A DNA stretch of 64,000 nucleotides from Flavobacterium aquidurense (GCA_900107365.1 FNPS01000001.1:682001-746000); one strand, 5' to 3'; positions 9,807 through 18,637 are shown, counted from the first letter of the stretch. Made by a program: numbers and translations. The notes: generated by a model from the letters alone, not told the origin.

Positions 9807-10997
9807 ATGATCATAGAACCTAGAATGAGAGGCTTTATTTGCTTGACAGCACACCCAAAAGGAGCCGAGCAAAATGTTAAAAATCAAATAGAATATATAA
9901 AATCAAAAGGATCAATTGCCGGTGCAAAAAAAGTATTGGTTATTGGAGCTTCAACAGGTTTTGGATTAGCGTCAAGAATTACAAGTGCTTTTGGATCTGA
10001 TGCTGCAACTATTGGAGTATTTTTTGAAAAACCACCAGTTGAAGGTAAAACGGCTTCTCCGGGTTGGTATAATTCTGCTGCTTTTGAAACTGAAGCTCAC
10101 AAGGCTGGTCTTTATGCAAAAAGTATCAATGGAGATGCATTTTCAAATGAAATAAAAAGACAAACACTAGATTTAATTAAAGCTGATTTAGGTCAGGTTG
10201 ATTTGGTTATTTATAGTTTGGCTTCACCAGTGCGTACAAACCCTAATACAGGCGTATTGCATCGTTCGACTTTAAAACCAATTGGACAAACTTTTACAAA
10301 TAAAACAGTAGATTTTCATACAGGAAATGTTACGGAAGTTTCTATTGCTCCTGCAAATGAGGAAGATATAGAGAATACTGTAGCCGTAATGGGAGGTGAA
10401 GACTGGGCAATGTGGATGGATGCCTTAAAAGATGAAAATTTATTGGCTGAAGGTGCTACAACAGTAGCTTATTCTTATATTGGGCCATCATTAACTGAAG
10501 CAGTTTACCGTAAAGGTACAATCGGACGCGCGAAAGATCATTTAGAGGCTACTGCTTTTTCTATTACAGATAGTTTAAAATCTATCGGAGGACAGGCTTA
10601 TGTTTCTGTAAACAAAGCTTTGGTTACTCAGGCTAGTTCTGCAATTCCGGTAATTCCATTGTATATTTCTCTTTTATATAAAATTATGAAAGAAGAAGGA
10701 ATTCACGAAGGTTGTATTGAGCAAATTCAACGTTTGTTCCAGGACAGATTATATACTGGATCACCAATTCTTGTTGATGAAAAAGGCAGAATCAGAATTG
10801 ATGATTGGGAAATGCGTGATGATGTTCAGGCAAAAGTGGCAAAACTTTGGGAAGAAGCTACTACCGAAACATTGCCGGCTATTGGAGATTTAGCAGGATA
10901 TAGAAATGATTTCTTAAACTTATTTGGATTTGAATTTGCCGGAGTTGATTATAAAGCTGAAGCAAATGAAGTTGTAAATATTGAAAGTATCAAATAA
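9807..10997 (+). CDS. fabV: Trans-2-enoyl-ACP/CoA reductase FabV
   Basis: A 396-residue enzyme of the FabV/TER family, which performs the last reduction of each fatty-acid elongation cycle with NAD(P)H. Visible are the family start (MIIEPRMRGFICLTAHPKG), the dinucleotide-binding loop VLVIGASTGFGLASRI, and the Tyr-x8-Lys active site region (YSYIGPSLTEAVYRKGTIGRAK). FabV enzymes are typically less sensitive to triclosan than FabI. A terminator follows. Confidence 0.96.
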   Translation: MIIEPRMRGFICLTAHPKGAEQNVKNQIEYIKSKGSIAGAKKVLVIGASTGFGLASRITSAFGSDAATIGVFFEKPPVEGKTASPGWYNSAAFETEAHKAGLYAKSINGDAFSNEIKRQTLDLIKADLGQVDLVIYSLASPVRTNPNTGVLHRSTLKPIGQTFTNKTVDFHTGNVTEVSIAPANEEDIENTVAVMGGEDWAMWMDALKDENLLAEGATTVAYSYIGPSLTEAVYRKGTIGRAKDHLEATAFSITDSLKSIGGQAYVSVNKALVTQASSAIPVIPLYISLLYKIMKEEGIHEGCIEQIQRLFQDRLYTGSPILVDEKGRIRIDDWEMRDDVQAKVAKLWEEATTETLPAIGDLAGYRNDFLNLFGFEFAGVDYKAEANEVVNIESIK

Positions 10998-11016
10998 GAA
11001 CGTATTACTATAAATA

Positions 11017-11048
11017 AAAACCATCAACCTAAAGTTGGTGGTTTTTTT
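11017..11048 (+). terminator. Intrinsic terminator after fabV
   Basis: The stem AACCATCAAC / GTTGGTGGTT (one G-T pair) is followed by seven T, starting 20 bases after the fabV stop. Confidence 0.8.
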
Positions 11049-11060
11049 ATGAATATAGTA

Positions 11061-11068
11061 TATCTTTG
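11061..11068 (+). promoter_or_regulatory. Putative -7 promoter box for the glycosyltransferase-coaE genes
   Basis: TATCTTTG fits TAnnTTTG and lies 50 bases before the ATG at 11119, directly after the fabV terminator. Confidence 0.45.
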
Positions 11069-11118
11069 TTAAAATTTTGAAATTAAAAAAATTGCCACTT
11101 TAATACGCACATCCCATT

Positions 11119-12117
11119 ATGATTTTTTCTTTAATTATACCCGTGTATAATCGTCCGGATGAAGTTGATGAACTTTTAGAAAGTCTCTCGAAATCTGATT
11201 ATAATGAACCTTTCGAAATTGTACTTGTTGAGGATGGTTCGTCGATTCCATGTAAAGATGTTGTAATGACTTATCAGGGGAAATTGAATATTTCTTATTA
11301 TTTTAAAGAAAATTCAGGTCCGGGAGATTCGAGGAATTTTGGAATGCAAAAGGCAAGGGGTGATTATTTTATCATCTTTGATTCAGATTGTATTATTCCG
11401 CCTAATTACTTAACTGAAGTGCGTAAAGCGATAAATGAAGAATATGTGGATTGTTTTGGTGGGCCAGATAAAGCATTGGATAGCTTTTCTGATATACAAA
11501 AGGCGATCAATTTTGCAATGACTTCGTTTTTGACGACTGGAGGAATACGTGGTGGTTCTGAGAAAATAAATAAGTTTCAGCCAAGAAGTTTCAATATGGG
11601 AATTTCTAAAAAGGCTTTTGAAGCATCAAAAGGATTTGGAAATATTCATCCAGGTGAAGATCCAGATTTATCAATTCGTTTATGGAATTTAGGTTTTGAA
11701 ACCAGATTGTTTTCTGAAGCCTATGTCTATCATAAACGTAGAATAGATTGGGAGAAATTTTCTATTCAGGTACATAAGTTTGGAATTGCAAGACCAATAT
11801 TAAATAGTTGGTATCCAGAGCATAATAAAATTACTTTTTTCTTTCCAACGGTTTTTATACTCGGATTATTATTAGCTTTTTTACTATTAATTTTCAATAT
11901 TGATATTTTATTACAATTATATTTCGTATATTTCGTTGTAATTTTTCTTACAGCAAGTGTTCGAAATAAAAGTGTTAAAATAGGATACTTATCAGTAATT
12001 GCAGTTTGGAAACAATTCTATGGTTATGGAATGGGATTTTTAAAATCATTTATAAAAATCATTCTTTTAAAGAAAAAACCACAAGAAGCTTTTCCGCGTA
12101 TGTTTTTTAAAATATAA
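11119..12117 (+). CDS. Family 2 glycosyltransferase, membrane-anchored
   Basis: A 332-residue GT-A glycosyltransferase. The N-terminal nucleotide-sugar domain starts FSLIIPVYNRPDEVDELLESL and has VLVEDGSS, GPGDSRNFGMQKARGDY and the DxD-type FDSDC. PGEDPDLSIRLW corresponds to the ED acceptor motif. Two or three membrane helices follow at about residues 235-285. It probably transfers a sugar onto a lipid or surface glycan; the acceptor is unknown. coaE begins one base after its stop, so the two are co-transcribed. Confidence 0.88.
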   Translation: MIFSLIIPVYNRPDEVDELLESLSKSDYNEPFEIVLVEDGSSIPCKDVVMTYQGKLNISYYFKENSGPGDSRNFGMQKARGDYFIIFDSDCIIPPNYLTEVRKAINEEYVDCFGGPDKALDSFSDIQKAINFAMTSFLTTGGIRGGSEKINKFQPRSFNMGISKKAFEASKGFGNIHPGEDPDLSIRLWNLGFETRLFSEAYVYHKRRIDWEKFSIQVHKFGIARPILNSWYPEHNKITFFFPTVFILGLLLAFLLLIFNIDILLQLYFVYFVVIFLTASVRNKSVKIGYLSVIAVWKQFYGYGMGFLKSFIKIILLKKKPQEAFPRMFFKI

Positions 12118-12118
12118 T

Positions 12119-12715
12119 ATGACAAAGGTTATCGGTTTAACAGGAGGAATTGGTAGTGGAAAAACAACTATTGCCAATTATTTTGCAGAAATGGGAGTTC
12201 CTGTCTATATAGCCGATAATGGTGCAAGGGTAGCAATGCAATTGGATTATGTTATAAATGAAGTAAAAGATGTATTTGGAGAAAGCGTTTTTGAAAATAA
12301 TATTTTAAACAGAGCTAAACTTGCTGAAATTGTATTTAACGACAAGGAAAAGTTAGCTAAATTAAATGCAATAGTCCACCCAGCTGTAAAAAAGGATTTT
12401 GAGGTATGGTTATTGCAGCATAAGAATTACGAATACATAATTTATGAAGCCGCTATATTATTTGAAAGTGGCCGATATAAAGAGTGCGATTATATTATAA
12501 CAGTAACCGCACCAGAAGATATTAGAATTGACAGAGTCTTAAAACGCGATAATACCACCCCAGCGCAAGTTTTAAGCAGAATGCAAATGCAATGGAAGGA
12601 TGAAGATCGAATTTCCAGAAGCAATTTTGTTATTAATAACGTAAATCTTAAAATTGCTAAGGAAGAAGTTGTTAAAATTCTTAAAATTTTAGATATTAAA
12701 CAAAATCAGTCTTAA
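12119..12715 (+). CDS. coaE: Dephospho-CoA kinase
   Basis: A 198-residue P-loop kinase that phosphorylates dephospho-CoA in the last step of CoA synthesis. The P-loop is IGLTGGIGSGKTTIA at residues 5-19, with YIADNGAR, HPAVKK, AAILFESG and the lid arginines RVLKRD also visible. It lies immediately downstream of the glycosyltransferase. Confidence 0.96.
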   Translation: MTKVIGLTGGIGSGKTTIANYFAEMGVPVYIADNGARVAMQLDYVINEVKDVFGESVFENNILNRAKLAEIVFNDKEKLAKLNAIVHPAVKKDFEVWLLQHKNYEYIIYEAAILFESGRYKECDYIITVTAPEDIRIDRVLKRDNTTPAQVLSRMQMQWKDEDRISRSNFVINNVNLKIAKEEVVKILKILDIKQNQS

Positions 12716-12761
12716 ATGTTAATATTTGGTTAATGTATTATTTAGTATATTGTTAAAATAT

Positions 12762-12769
12762 TAATTTTG
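12762..12769 (+). promoter_or_regulatory. Putative -7 box for the two-component operon
   Basis: TAATTTTG fits TAnnTTTG and ends only 5 bases before the kinase ATG at 12775. If used, the mRNA would start at or next to the start codon and be nearly leaderless. No matching -33 element is obvious. Confidence 0.35.
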
Positions 12770-12774
12770 TTTCG

Positions 12775-14361
12775 ATGAATAAATTATTTTTTAGAATACT
12801 TGTTTTGCTTATGAGTTTGTCTCTTATTGGGATAATACTTGTTCAAGTATTTTGGTTCAACTCTTCGTTCAAAAATAATGACGAACAATTTAAATACCAC
12901 GTTACCCAGGTAATTGGTAATGTTGCTGATAAACTAGAACAGCAGGAAGAATATAGTTTTTATGATAAATACAATCGTATAAAAGACAGTACTGGTAAAA
13001 TTCCTAAAAAAGAAGATTTACTGGAAGTTCTTTATGTGCAAAGAAATACCAAAACAAATAAAACAATTGTTTATTCGAATACATTAACCTCTGAAGATTA
13101 TGATATAAGCGGTTCGCTTTTTAATAAAAAATTCAGTAGTGAACGATTTAAAAACTTCAGTTCAAAGCGTGTAACAGAAGTTTACAATAACAATAATGGC
13201 ATTGATAATAATGCTTTAGGACAAAGTATTATTCCGGATTTAAAAATCGAAAAATCAGGAAGTTTAGATATTTTAAATAAAGTACAGCAACAAATTCAAT
13301 ACAAAGATATTGCGTCTTTGACACCTATTGAAGGAAGAATTACAAAAGACAAGCTTAATAAATTATTGAAAAAGGAATTAGAAGAATATGGTGTAAAAAC
13401 CAAATTTGAATTCGGTGTTTTGAATAGTGGTTTGCCTACAAAAGTAAAATCGGATGGATTTCATTTTGATAAAGATGCAAGTTATCATATTCCGATATAT
13501 ACTGATAATGAAGGAAATAGTAAGTATGAATTATATATCACTTTTCCTTATAAAAAGAAATTTTTGTTATCAGAATTATTAAGTATTACAATATTATCAA
13601 TTGTATTTACGCTTATTATTATAATTGCTTATACAAGTGCATTAAACCAATTGTTGCGACAAAAACATATTTCTGAAATTAAAACAGATTTTATAAATAA
13701 TATGACGCATGAGTTTAAAACTCCAATTGCAACTATAAATTTAGCGCTTGATGCAATTAGAAATCCTAAAATTATTGAAGATAAAGAGAAAGTCTTTCGT
13801 TATCTGCAAATGATTAGGGATGAAAATAAAAGAATGCATGCTCAGGTTGAAAACGTTCTGCGCATCTCTAAATTAGAAAAAAGAGAATTGGATATTACAA
13901 AAGAACCAACTGCAATTCATGATATTATCGATGATGCAATTGAACATGTAAATTTAATTTTAGAAGATAGGCATGGTACGGTTGTAAAACATTTTAATGC
14001 TTCAAGAACAACATGTTTGGTAAATGAAGTGCATTTTACAAACGTTTTGGTAAACATTTTAGAAAATGCTATAAAATATTCTCCGGATGTTCCTGAAATT
14101 GAAATTTTTACAGAAAATATCAAAGATATGATTCTGATAAAAGTAAAAGATAATGGTCTTGGTATGAGTAAAATAGCTCAGAAAAGAGTTTTTGAGAAAT
14201 TTTACAGAGAACATACAGGAGATTTACATAATGTAAAAGGACATGGTTTGGGTCTGGCTTATGTAAAACGAATAGTTGAAGATCACAATGGTCAAGTATA
14301 TGTTGAAAGCGAAAAAGGAAAAGGTAGCACCTTTATAATAAAAATACCATTAATAAATTAA
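12775..14361 (+). CDS. Sensor histidine kinase (RprX-like)
   Basis: A 528-residue membrane kinase. The first transmembrane helix spans about residues 5-28, a periplasmic sensor region of some 230 residues follows, and a second helix spans about 260-285 (LLSELLSITILSIVFTLIIIIAY). The H-box is NNMTHEFKTPIATINLALDA. The ATPase domain has an N-box (NILENAIKYSP), DNGLGMS and GHGLGLAYVKRI. No HAMP domain is evident. The response regulator gene starts 3 bases after its stop. The layout resembles the Bacteroides RprX/RprY pair; the signal is unknown. Confidence 0.93.
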   Translation: MNKLFFRILVLLMSLSLIGIILVQVFWFNSSFKNNDEQFKYHVTQVIGNVADKLEQQEEYSFYDKYNRIKDSTGKIPKKEDLLEVLYVQRNTKTNKTIVYSNTLTSEDYDISGSLFNKKFSSERFKNFSSKRVTEVYNNNNGIDNNALGQSIIPDLKIEKSGSLDILNKVQQQIQYKDIASLTPIEGRITKDKLNKLLKKELEEYGVKTKFEFGVLNSGLPTKVKSDGFHFDKDASYHIPIYTDNEGNSKYELYITFPYKKKFLLSELLSITILSIVFTLIIIIAYTSALNQLLRQKHISEIKTDFINNMTHEFKTPIATINLALDAIRNPKIIEDKEKVFRYLQMIRDENKRMHAQVENVLRISKLEKRELDITKEPTAIHDIIDDAIEHVNLILEDRHGTVVKHFNASRTTCLVNEVHFTNVLVNILENAIKYSPDVPEIEIFTENIKDMILIKVKDNGLGMSKIAQKRVFEKFYREHTGDLHNVKGHGLGLAYVKRIVEDHNGQVYVESEKGKGSTFIIKIPLIN

Positions 14362-14364
14362 AAT

Positions 14365-15081
14365 ATGGAAAATAATAACAAAAGAATACTTTTAGTAGAA
14401 GATGACCTTAATTTTGGGGCAGTTCTTAAAGATTATCTAATGTTAAATGACTTTGAAGTTACTTTAGCTAAAAACGGTATGGAAGGTTTCGAAAAATTCA
14501 AGAAGGATGTATATGATTTATGTATTCTTGATGTGATGATGCCTTATAAAGATGGTTATACTTTAGCCAAAGAAATTAGAGAAAAGAATAGTGAAGTGCC
14601 TATTATCTTCTTAACTGCAAAATCTATGAAGGAGGATGTGTTAAAAGGTTATAAAGCTGGTGCTGATGATTATTTGAATAAACCTTTTGATTCAGAAGTT
14701 TTATTGATGAAGATAAAAGCAATTATTCAAAGAAAGTCTGCAGATACAAAAGCAGAGCAGGTTCAGTTTGAGTTTAACATTGGTAAATTCCATTTAAATT
14801 CTAAACTTAGATTTTTGACTTTTGAAAATGACGAGCCAATAAAATTATCTCCAAAAGAGAACGAATTGCTTAAAATGTTGATTCTTCATGAAAATGATTT
14901 AATGCCAAGAGAGTTAGCGTTAACAAAAATCTGGAGAGATGACAACTACTTTACTTCAAGAAGTATGGACGTTTACATCGCTAAACTTAGAAAATATCTA
15001 AAAGCAGACGAAGATGTTGAGATTCTTAACATTCACGGAGAAGGTTTCAGATTAGTTGTTAAAAGCAAAGTCACTGAATAA
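14365..15081 (+). CDS. OmpR-type response regulator (RprY-like)
   Basis: A 238-residue two-domain regulator. The receiver domain has the acidic pocket VEDD near residue 12, the phospho-acceptor in LCILDVMMPYKDG, the switch threonine in FLTAKS and the lysine in NKPFDSE. The C-terminal winged helix (about 130-235, with LSPKENELLKMLILHENDLMPRE) binds DNA. It is the partner of the kinase directly upstream. A terminator follows 28 bases after the stop. Confidence 0.95.
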   Translation: MENNNKRILLVEDDLNFGAVLKDYLMLNDFEVTLAKNGMEGFEKFKKDVYDLCILDVMMPYKDGYTLAKEIREKNSEVPIIFLTAKSMKEDVLKGYKAGADDYLNKPFDSEVLLMKIKAIIQRKSADTKAEQVQFEFNIGKFHLNSKLRFLTFENDEPIKLSPKENELLKMLILHENDLMPRELALTKIWRDDNYFTSRSMDVYIAKLRKYLKADEDVEILNIHGEGFRLVVKSKVTE

Positions 15082-15109
15082 CAAAATTCACCAAACTAAT
15101 AAAATAGTA

Positions 15110-15138
15110 AAGCTCTGAGAAATCAGAGCTTTTTTTTG
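15110..15138 (+). terminator. Intrinsic terminator after the two-component operon
   Basis: A 9-bp perfect stem AAGCTCTGA / TCAGAGCTT (three-base loop) followed by a run of T. Confidence 0.85.
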
Positions 15139-15250
15139 CCTTTTATTTTTTAAGGATTTAAATTTTAAGTTGCTTATTGTTAGTTGTTTAGATTTGTATT
15201 TATTGATGAGTTTTAGTGTTGAAAATATTTTTACATGAATTTTCTTAAAA

Positions 15251-15258
15251 TAAATTTG
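15251..15258 (+). promoter_or_regulatory. Putative -7 box of the rtcB leader transcript
   Basis: TAAATTTG fits TAnnTTTG. It lies 18 bases before the mini-ORF at 15277, and the transcript from it would cross both mini-ORFs into the terminator at 15431. No good -33 element is seen. Confidence 0.35.
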
Positions 15259-15326
15259 GAAAATCAAAAAACAATTATGAATATTTGCAGACGAAAAAAA
15301 ATAATAACCCTATAAAACGAAGAGAA

Positions 15327-15410
15327 ATGTTTGTACTTACATCAACATCACAAAGCTTCACACCAAACGGATTTGGTGCTGCGCTTCTTCGTGGCTTATT
15401 TCAATCTTAG
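15327..15410 (+). CDS. Possible 27-residue leader peptide
   Basis: ATG to TAG encodes 27 residues, starting MFVLTSTSQSF and ending ALLRGLFQS. A 12-codon ORF (15277-15315, starting MNICRRKK) precedes it, and a strong terminator begins 20 bases after its stop. The ORF contains a hairpin CACCAAA-cgga-TTTGGTG at 15361-15378, extended by AAGC/GCTT across an internal loop. It could be a translated attenuation peptide, a small protein, or chance reading of a structured RNA. I do not recognise it. The codon mix shows no run of one amino acid beyond some Ser/Thr. Confidence 0.3.
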   Translation: MFVLTSTSQSFTPNGFGAALLRGLFQS

Positions 15411-15430
15411 AAATTCATTTTTAGATATAT

Positions 15431-15465
15431 AAAAAGCCCGAAGACATTTATTTTCGGGCTTTTTT
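15431..15465 (+). terminator. Strong intrinsic terminator between mini-ORF and rtcB
   Basis: The stem AAAAAGCCCGAA / TTCGGGCTTTTT with a short loop is followed by T-rich sequence. No full-size gene ends just upstream, so it must end either the mini-ORF transcript or an attenuated rtcB message. Confidence 0.85.
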
Positions 15466-15611
15466 TATTCTAGACACTTCAAATTTTCCCGAATAACAGT
15501 TTCATTATTTATCCGAAAGGATGAAAATTAGGTACGCTTATGTTTTGTTCGAACTTTTCAGTTTTAACGAGCATCGGTTTGCAAAAAAATAATAAGAATA
15601 ATTAAAAATTT

Positions 15612-17003
15612 ATGGGAAATAAATTATCCGGAAAAGACCTGATTAAATTAGGCTTTCCAAAAAACAATGCAATAAACATTGCCTTAGGGCAAATAAACAG
15701 ATATAGAAAAAGAGAAAAAAAAGAATCTATTCTAACAGAAGCTAAAGAGGTTTTGCTTCATCCGGAAAAGTTTGAAGGAAACGGAACTTGGGGTAAAGTA
15801 GCTGAAGGTTTGATAAATCCTGTTCAGGTAAGAATGCGTCAGTTGAAAAACACACGGGCACCTTTTACCATTTTTGGAGAAAATGAGATTGATCAACAAG
15901 CAAAATTTCAATTGTTTGATTCTTTGAAGTTACCAATTTCAGTTGCTGGAGCTTTAATGCCAGACGCACATTCAGGTTATGGATTACCAATTGGCGGAGT
16001 TTTGGCGACAGATAATGCTGTGATTCCATACGGAGTTGGAGTAGACATCGGTTGCCGAATGAGTCTTTCGATTTTTGATTTACCAGCATCGCATTTTAAA
16101 GGAAAAGAACATCAATTAGAAGCGATTTTAAAAGATAATACCAAGTTTGGAATGAATGAGGTTCATGCTTCAAGAGTAGATCATGAAGTTTTTTACAAAA
16201 GTGAGTTTCAGGATATTCCGTTATTAAGGAATCTTTTACCTAAAGCTTACAAACAATTGGGAAGTTCTGGCGGAGGAAACCATTTTGTGGAATTTGGAAT
16301 TGCAAAAATTGAGAATCCTGAGAATGAGTGGAAGATTGGAGCTGGTGAGTATTTTGCTGTTCTGTCACACAGTGGCTCCCGAGGATTAGGCGCTAATATT
16401 GCTAAACATTATACCTATCTGGCGACAAAACAATGTCCGTTGCCTAAAAATGTGCAGCATTTGGCCTGGTTAGATTTGAATACGCACGATGGTCAGGAAT
16501 ATTGGCTGGCAATGAATTTGGCTGGAGAATATGCTAAAGCCTGTCATGATGATATTCATAGAAGAATTGCTAAAGCTATTGGAAAAAGAGTGGTAGTAAA
16601 TATCGAAAATCATCACAATTTTGCATGGAAAGAAATGGTAAACGGCCAGGAATGTATTGTACACAGAAAAGGAGCAACCCCAGCGGCAGAAGGTCAATTG
16701 GGAATTATTCCCGGATCTATGACTGCACCTGGTTATATTGTGAAAGGAAAAGGCAATGCTGAAAGTTTAAACTCGGCTTCGCATGGAGCTGGTCGTTTAT
16801 TTTCGAGAGCAAAATGTAAAAGCACTTTTACGCAAAGCGAAATAAAAAAGGTTTTGAAAGCCAATGATGTAACCTTGATTGGAGGAAATATTGATGAGGC
16901 TCCAATGGCTTACAAAGACATTACAAAAGTGATGGGAAATCAAACGGATTTGGTTGAAGTTCTGGGAACTTTTACTCCAAAAATTGTTAGAATGGACCGA
17001 TAA
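15612..17003 (+). CDS. rtcB: RtcB-family RNA ligase (RtcB2 type, paired with PrfH)
   Basis: A 463-residue RtcB. These GTP- and Mn-dependent ligases join RNA 2',3'-cyclic phosphate or 3'-phosphate ends to 5'-OH ends. Metal and active-site residues in place are Cys148 in [10 protein letters not shown], His224 in GGGNHFVEF, His253 in LSHSGSRG, His334-335 in [10 protein letters not shown], and the guanylylated His391 in [10 protein letters not shown]. The [14 protein letters not shown] motif and the prfH neighbour point to the RtcB2 subtype, reported in E. coli to repair 16S rRNA cleaved in the decoding centre. prfH begins 13 bases after its stop. Confidence 0.93.
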   Translation: MGNKLSGKDLIKLGFPKNNAINIALGQINRYRKREKKESILTEAKEVLLHPEKFEGNGTWGKVAEGLINPVQVRMRQLKNTRAPFTIFGENEIDQQAKFQLFDSLKLPISVAGALMPDAHSGYGLPIGGVLATDNAVIPYGVGVDIGCRMSLSIFDLPASHFKGKEHQLEAILKDNTKFGMNEVHASRVDHEVFYKSEFQDIPLLRNLLPKAYKQLGSSGGGNHFVEFGIAKIENPENEWKIGAGEYFAVLSHSGSRGLGANIAKHYTYLATKQCPLPKNVQHLAWLDLNTHDGQEYWLAMNLAGEYAKACHDDIHRRIAKAIGKRVVVNIENHHNFAWKEMVNGQECIVHRKGATPAAEGQLGIIPGSMTAPGYIVKGKGNAESLNSASHGAGRLFSRAKCKSTFTQSEIKKVLKANDVTLIGGNIDEAPMAYKDITKVMGNQTDLVEVLGTFTPKIVRMDR

Positions 17004-17016
17004 AAAGAAATTAAAA

Positions 17017-17706
17017 GTGGAAAAAATAATTCAGATAACAGCAGGTCGCGGACCTGCAGAATGCACTTGGGTAGTTGCCCAAGTGCTTAAAAAAGTTTTG
17101 GAAGAAGCGCAGGAACAACAATTAGAAACTGTTCTGTTACAAAGAGAAGGTGGTCAGGAAAATGGAACTGTTGAAACTGCGTCAATTGCTGTAAAAGGAG
17201 AAAAAGCAGATCAATTTGTAAAATCGTGGCTAGGAACAATTCAGTGGATTGGGCAGAGTCAGTTTCGGAAAATGCACAAACGCAAGAATTGGTTTATTGG
17301 TGTTTTTGAAATTGATCCACAGAAAGGTGCGCTAGTTTCGGAAAACGATATTCAATATCAGGCCATGCGAAGTTCAGGAGCTGGTGGACAGCACGTAAAT
17401 AAAGTGAGTTCAGCAATAAGAGCGACTCACATTCCGACGGGAATCGCTGTAGTTTCGATGGACAGCCGATCGCAACACCAAAACAAAAAACTGGCAAAAG
17501 AAAGATTATTAAAAAAATTAGAAGACGAAAAACTAGCCCAACTTAAGAATCATGTAGGTAAACAATGGGAAAACCAGCTTAATATTGAGCGAGGAAATCC
17601 CGTTAGAGTTTTTACAGGAAGTGATTTCAAAAAAAATAAAGTAGAGAAAGGTTATAAAGGAATTCGTCAGAAATTAAAACAAGATTTACGAAATGAGCAT
17701 AATTAA
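17017..17706 (+). CDS. prfH: Peptide chain release factor homologue PrfH
   Basis: A 229-residue release-factor-like protein with the peptidyl-hydrolysis motif [11 protein letters not shown] (GGQ at residues 123-125), [11 protein letters not shown] and [11 protein letters not shown]. It lacks the RF1/RF2 N-terminal and codon-recognition domains. GTIQWI, RKNWFIG and the ERGNP..TFTG-like ending match E. coli PrfH as I remember it. I chose the GTG at 17017, 13 bases after rtcB, because the protein then starts like E. coli PrfH; an upstream ATG at 16954 would lie inside rtcB. PrfH is reported to release peptides from ribosomes with cut 16S rRNA so that RtcB2 can reseal it. Confidence 0.92.
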   Translation: MEKIIQITAGRGPAECTWVVAQVLKKVLEEAQEQQLETVLLQREGGQENGTVETASIAVKGEKADQFVKSWLGTIQWIGQSQFRKMHKRKNWFIGVFEIDPQKGALVSENDIQYQAMRSSGAGGQHVNKVSSAIRATHIPTGIAVVSMDSRSQHQNKKLAKERLLKKLEDEKLAQLKNHVGKQWENQLNIERGNPVRVFTGSDFKKNKVEKGYKGIRQKLKQDLRNEHN

Positions 17707-17783
17707 AAAGTTGGTTGCAGAAAACAATCATGATGTGCGAATTAAATGTGACCAAAAGAAAACAATAAATAGCAACACATAAA

Positions 17784-18317
17784 ATGAAAACAATTGATAA
17801 ATACCTTTTTCAGGCTTTGGATAATTATCCATATTCGCTTGAAGAAACGATTGAATCTCTAGATTATGCTTTTTCTTATGATGATAAAAATACAATGGTT
17901 TTGTGTTTATATGGAAGAATTCAAGCAGAACAATTATGGAATTATGAAGAGGCTAAATCTTATTTTCAACAGGCTCTTGCCATAAATATTCATGCACTTG
18001 AAGTGTATCCGCATTATTTGCAAACTTTAATTTTAAATGAAGATTATGAAGAAGCGCAAAAGTTGATTGATTTTGCTTTGACAATTAAAGGGATCAATAA
18101 ATCTGATATATATGTGAAGAAAGCTATCCTTTTAGAAGTGCAACATCAATTTAAAAATGCACTTAGGGAAATTAAAAATGCTAAACTTTGCAATTTGCAC
18201 TTTGCTTTTGATTCTGATATTAGTGAAGTTGAGAAAAGAATCAAAGTTAAAATGGAGTTGCTGAAAAAGAAAAAGAAGCCTAGTAAATCAATAAAGGATT
18301 CAAAAAAGAAATCATAA
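17784..18317 (+). CDS. TPR-like helical repeat protein
   Basis: A 177-residue protein of paired helices resembling tetratricopeptide repeats (for example YGRIQAEQLWNYEEAKSYFQ and HYLQTLILNEDYEEAQKLID). It has a very lysine-rich tail (KMELLKKKKKPSKSIKDSKK) suited to binding nucleic acid or acidic surfaces. No signal peptide. It lies 77 bases after prfH and before a terminator, so it may belong to the same transcript. Function unknown; a helper of the RNA-repair pair is only a guess from position. Confidence 0.7.
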   Translation: MKTIDKYLFQALDNYPYSLEETIESLDYAFSYDDKNTMVLCLYGRIQAEQLWNYEEAKSYFQQALAINIHALEVYPHYLQTLILNEDYEEAQKLIDFALTIKGINKSDIYVKKAILLEVQHQFKNALREIKNAKLCNLHFAFDSDISEVEKRIKVKMELLKKKKKPSKSIKDSKKKS

Positions 18318-18333
18318 TAATTTTAGTAGAAAA

Positions 18334-18369
18334 AAAACGATGCCATTCAAATTTGAATGGCATCGTTTT
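18334..18369 (+). terminator. Perfect-palindrome terminator after the TPR gene
   Basis: AAAACGATGCCATTCAAA pairs perfectly with the opposite half (18 bp, no unpaired base by sequence), with A- and T-rich ends, 17 bases after the stop codon. It is nearly symmetric, so it may also act on leftward transcripts. Confidence 0.8.
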
Positions 18370-18637
18370 GCATTTATAGCATAATAAATATGCAGTCCCT
18401 ACGGGACACTCTATTGGTATACTAAATTTATTTTACCAATATTTTCTACCATTATTTAACTCCTAACGGAGCATTTGGATGAAATAAATTGATATTTGTA
18501 TGATTTTACTTCGTTTGTCGCCAATAGTTGACTTGTAATAAAATACTTCGTAGAGATTACATATTGGTAGAAAATAGTATTAGAAAAAGAATATTTGTCT
18601 CGTAGGGACTCTACATAATCTCCAATATCAAATAATA
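18370..18637. repeat. Degenerate repeat tract with several small palindromes
   Basis: A gene-free stretch between convergent genes. It holds units that look related: a short stem around GTCCCTACGGGAC (18393-18405), CTCCTAACGGAG (18461-18472), ACTTCGTAGAGAT (18546-18558) and CTCGTAGGGACTC (18599-18611). The words TACCAATATTTTCTACC and its near reverse complement ATTGGTAGAAAAT also occur. The pattern resembles dispersed REP-like sequence in Bacteroidetes genomes. A leftward 63-residue frame here is probably spurious. Confidence 0.5.

Larger units (their letters stand above)
15082..15611. other. 530-base leader region upstream of rtcB
   Basis: No gene of usual size. In order it holds the response-regulator terminator, an AT-rich stretch, a TAnnTTTG box at 15251-15258, a 12-codon ORF at 15277-15315, a 27-codon ORF at 15327-15410, an RNA hairpin inside that ORF, a strong terminator at 15431-15465, and about 145 bases with no clear motif before rtcB. 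It could be a separate small transcript or an attenuator for rtcB-prfH. Confidence 0.6.

Noticed and set aside
16954..17016. 21-codon ATG extension of prfH
   Set aside because: It lies within rtcB; the GTG at 17017 gives the family's usual N-terminus.
17694..17783. 29-codon ORF overlapping the end of prfH
   Set aside because: It starts inside prfH, has no conserved feature and low-information codons; probably chance.
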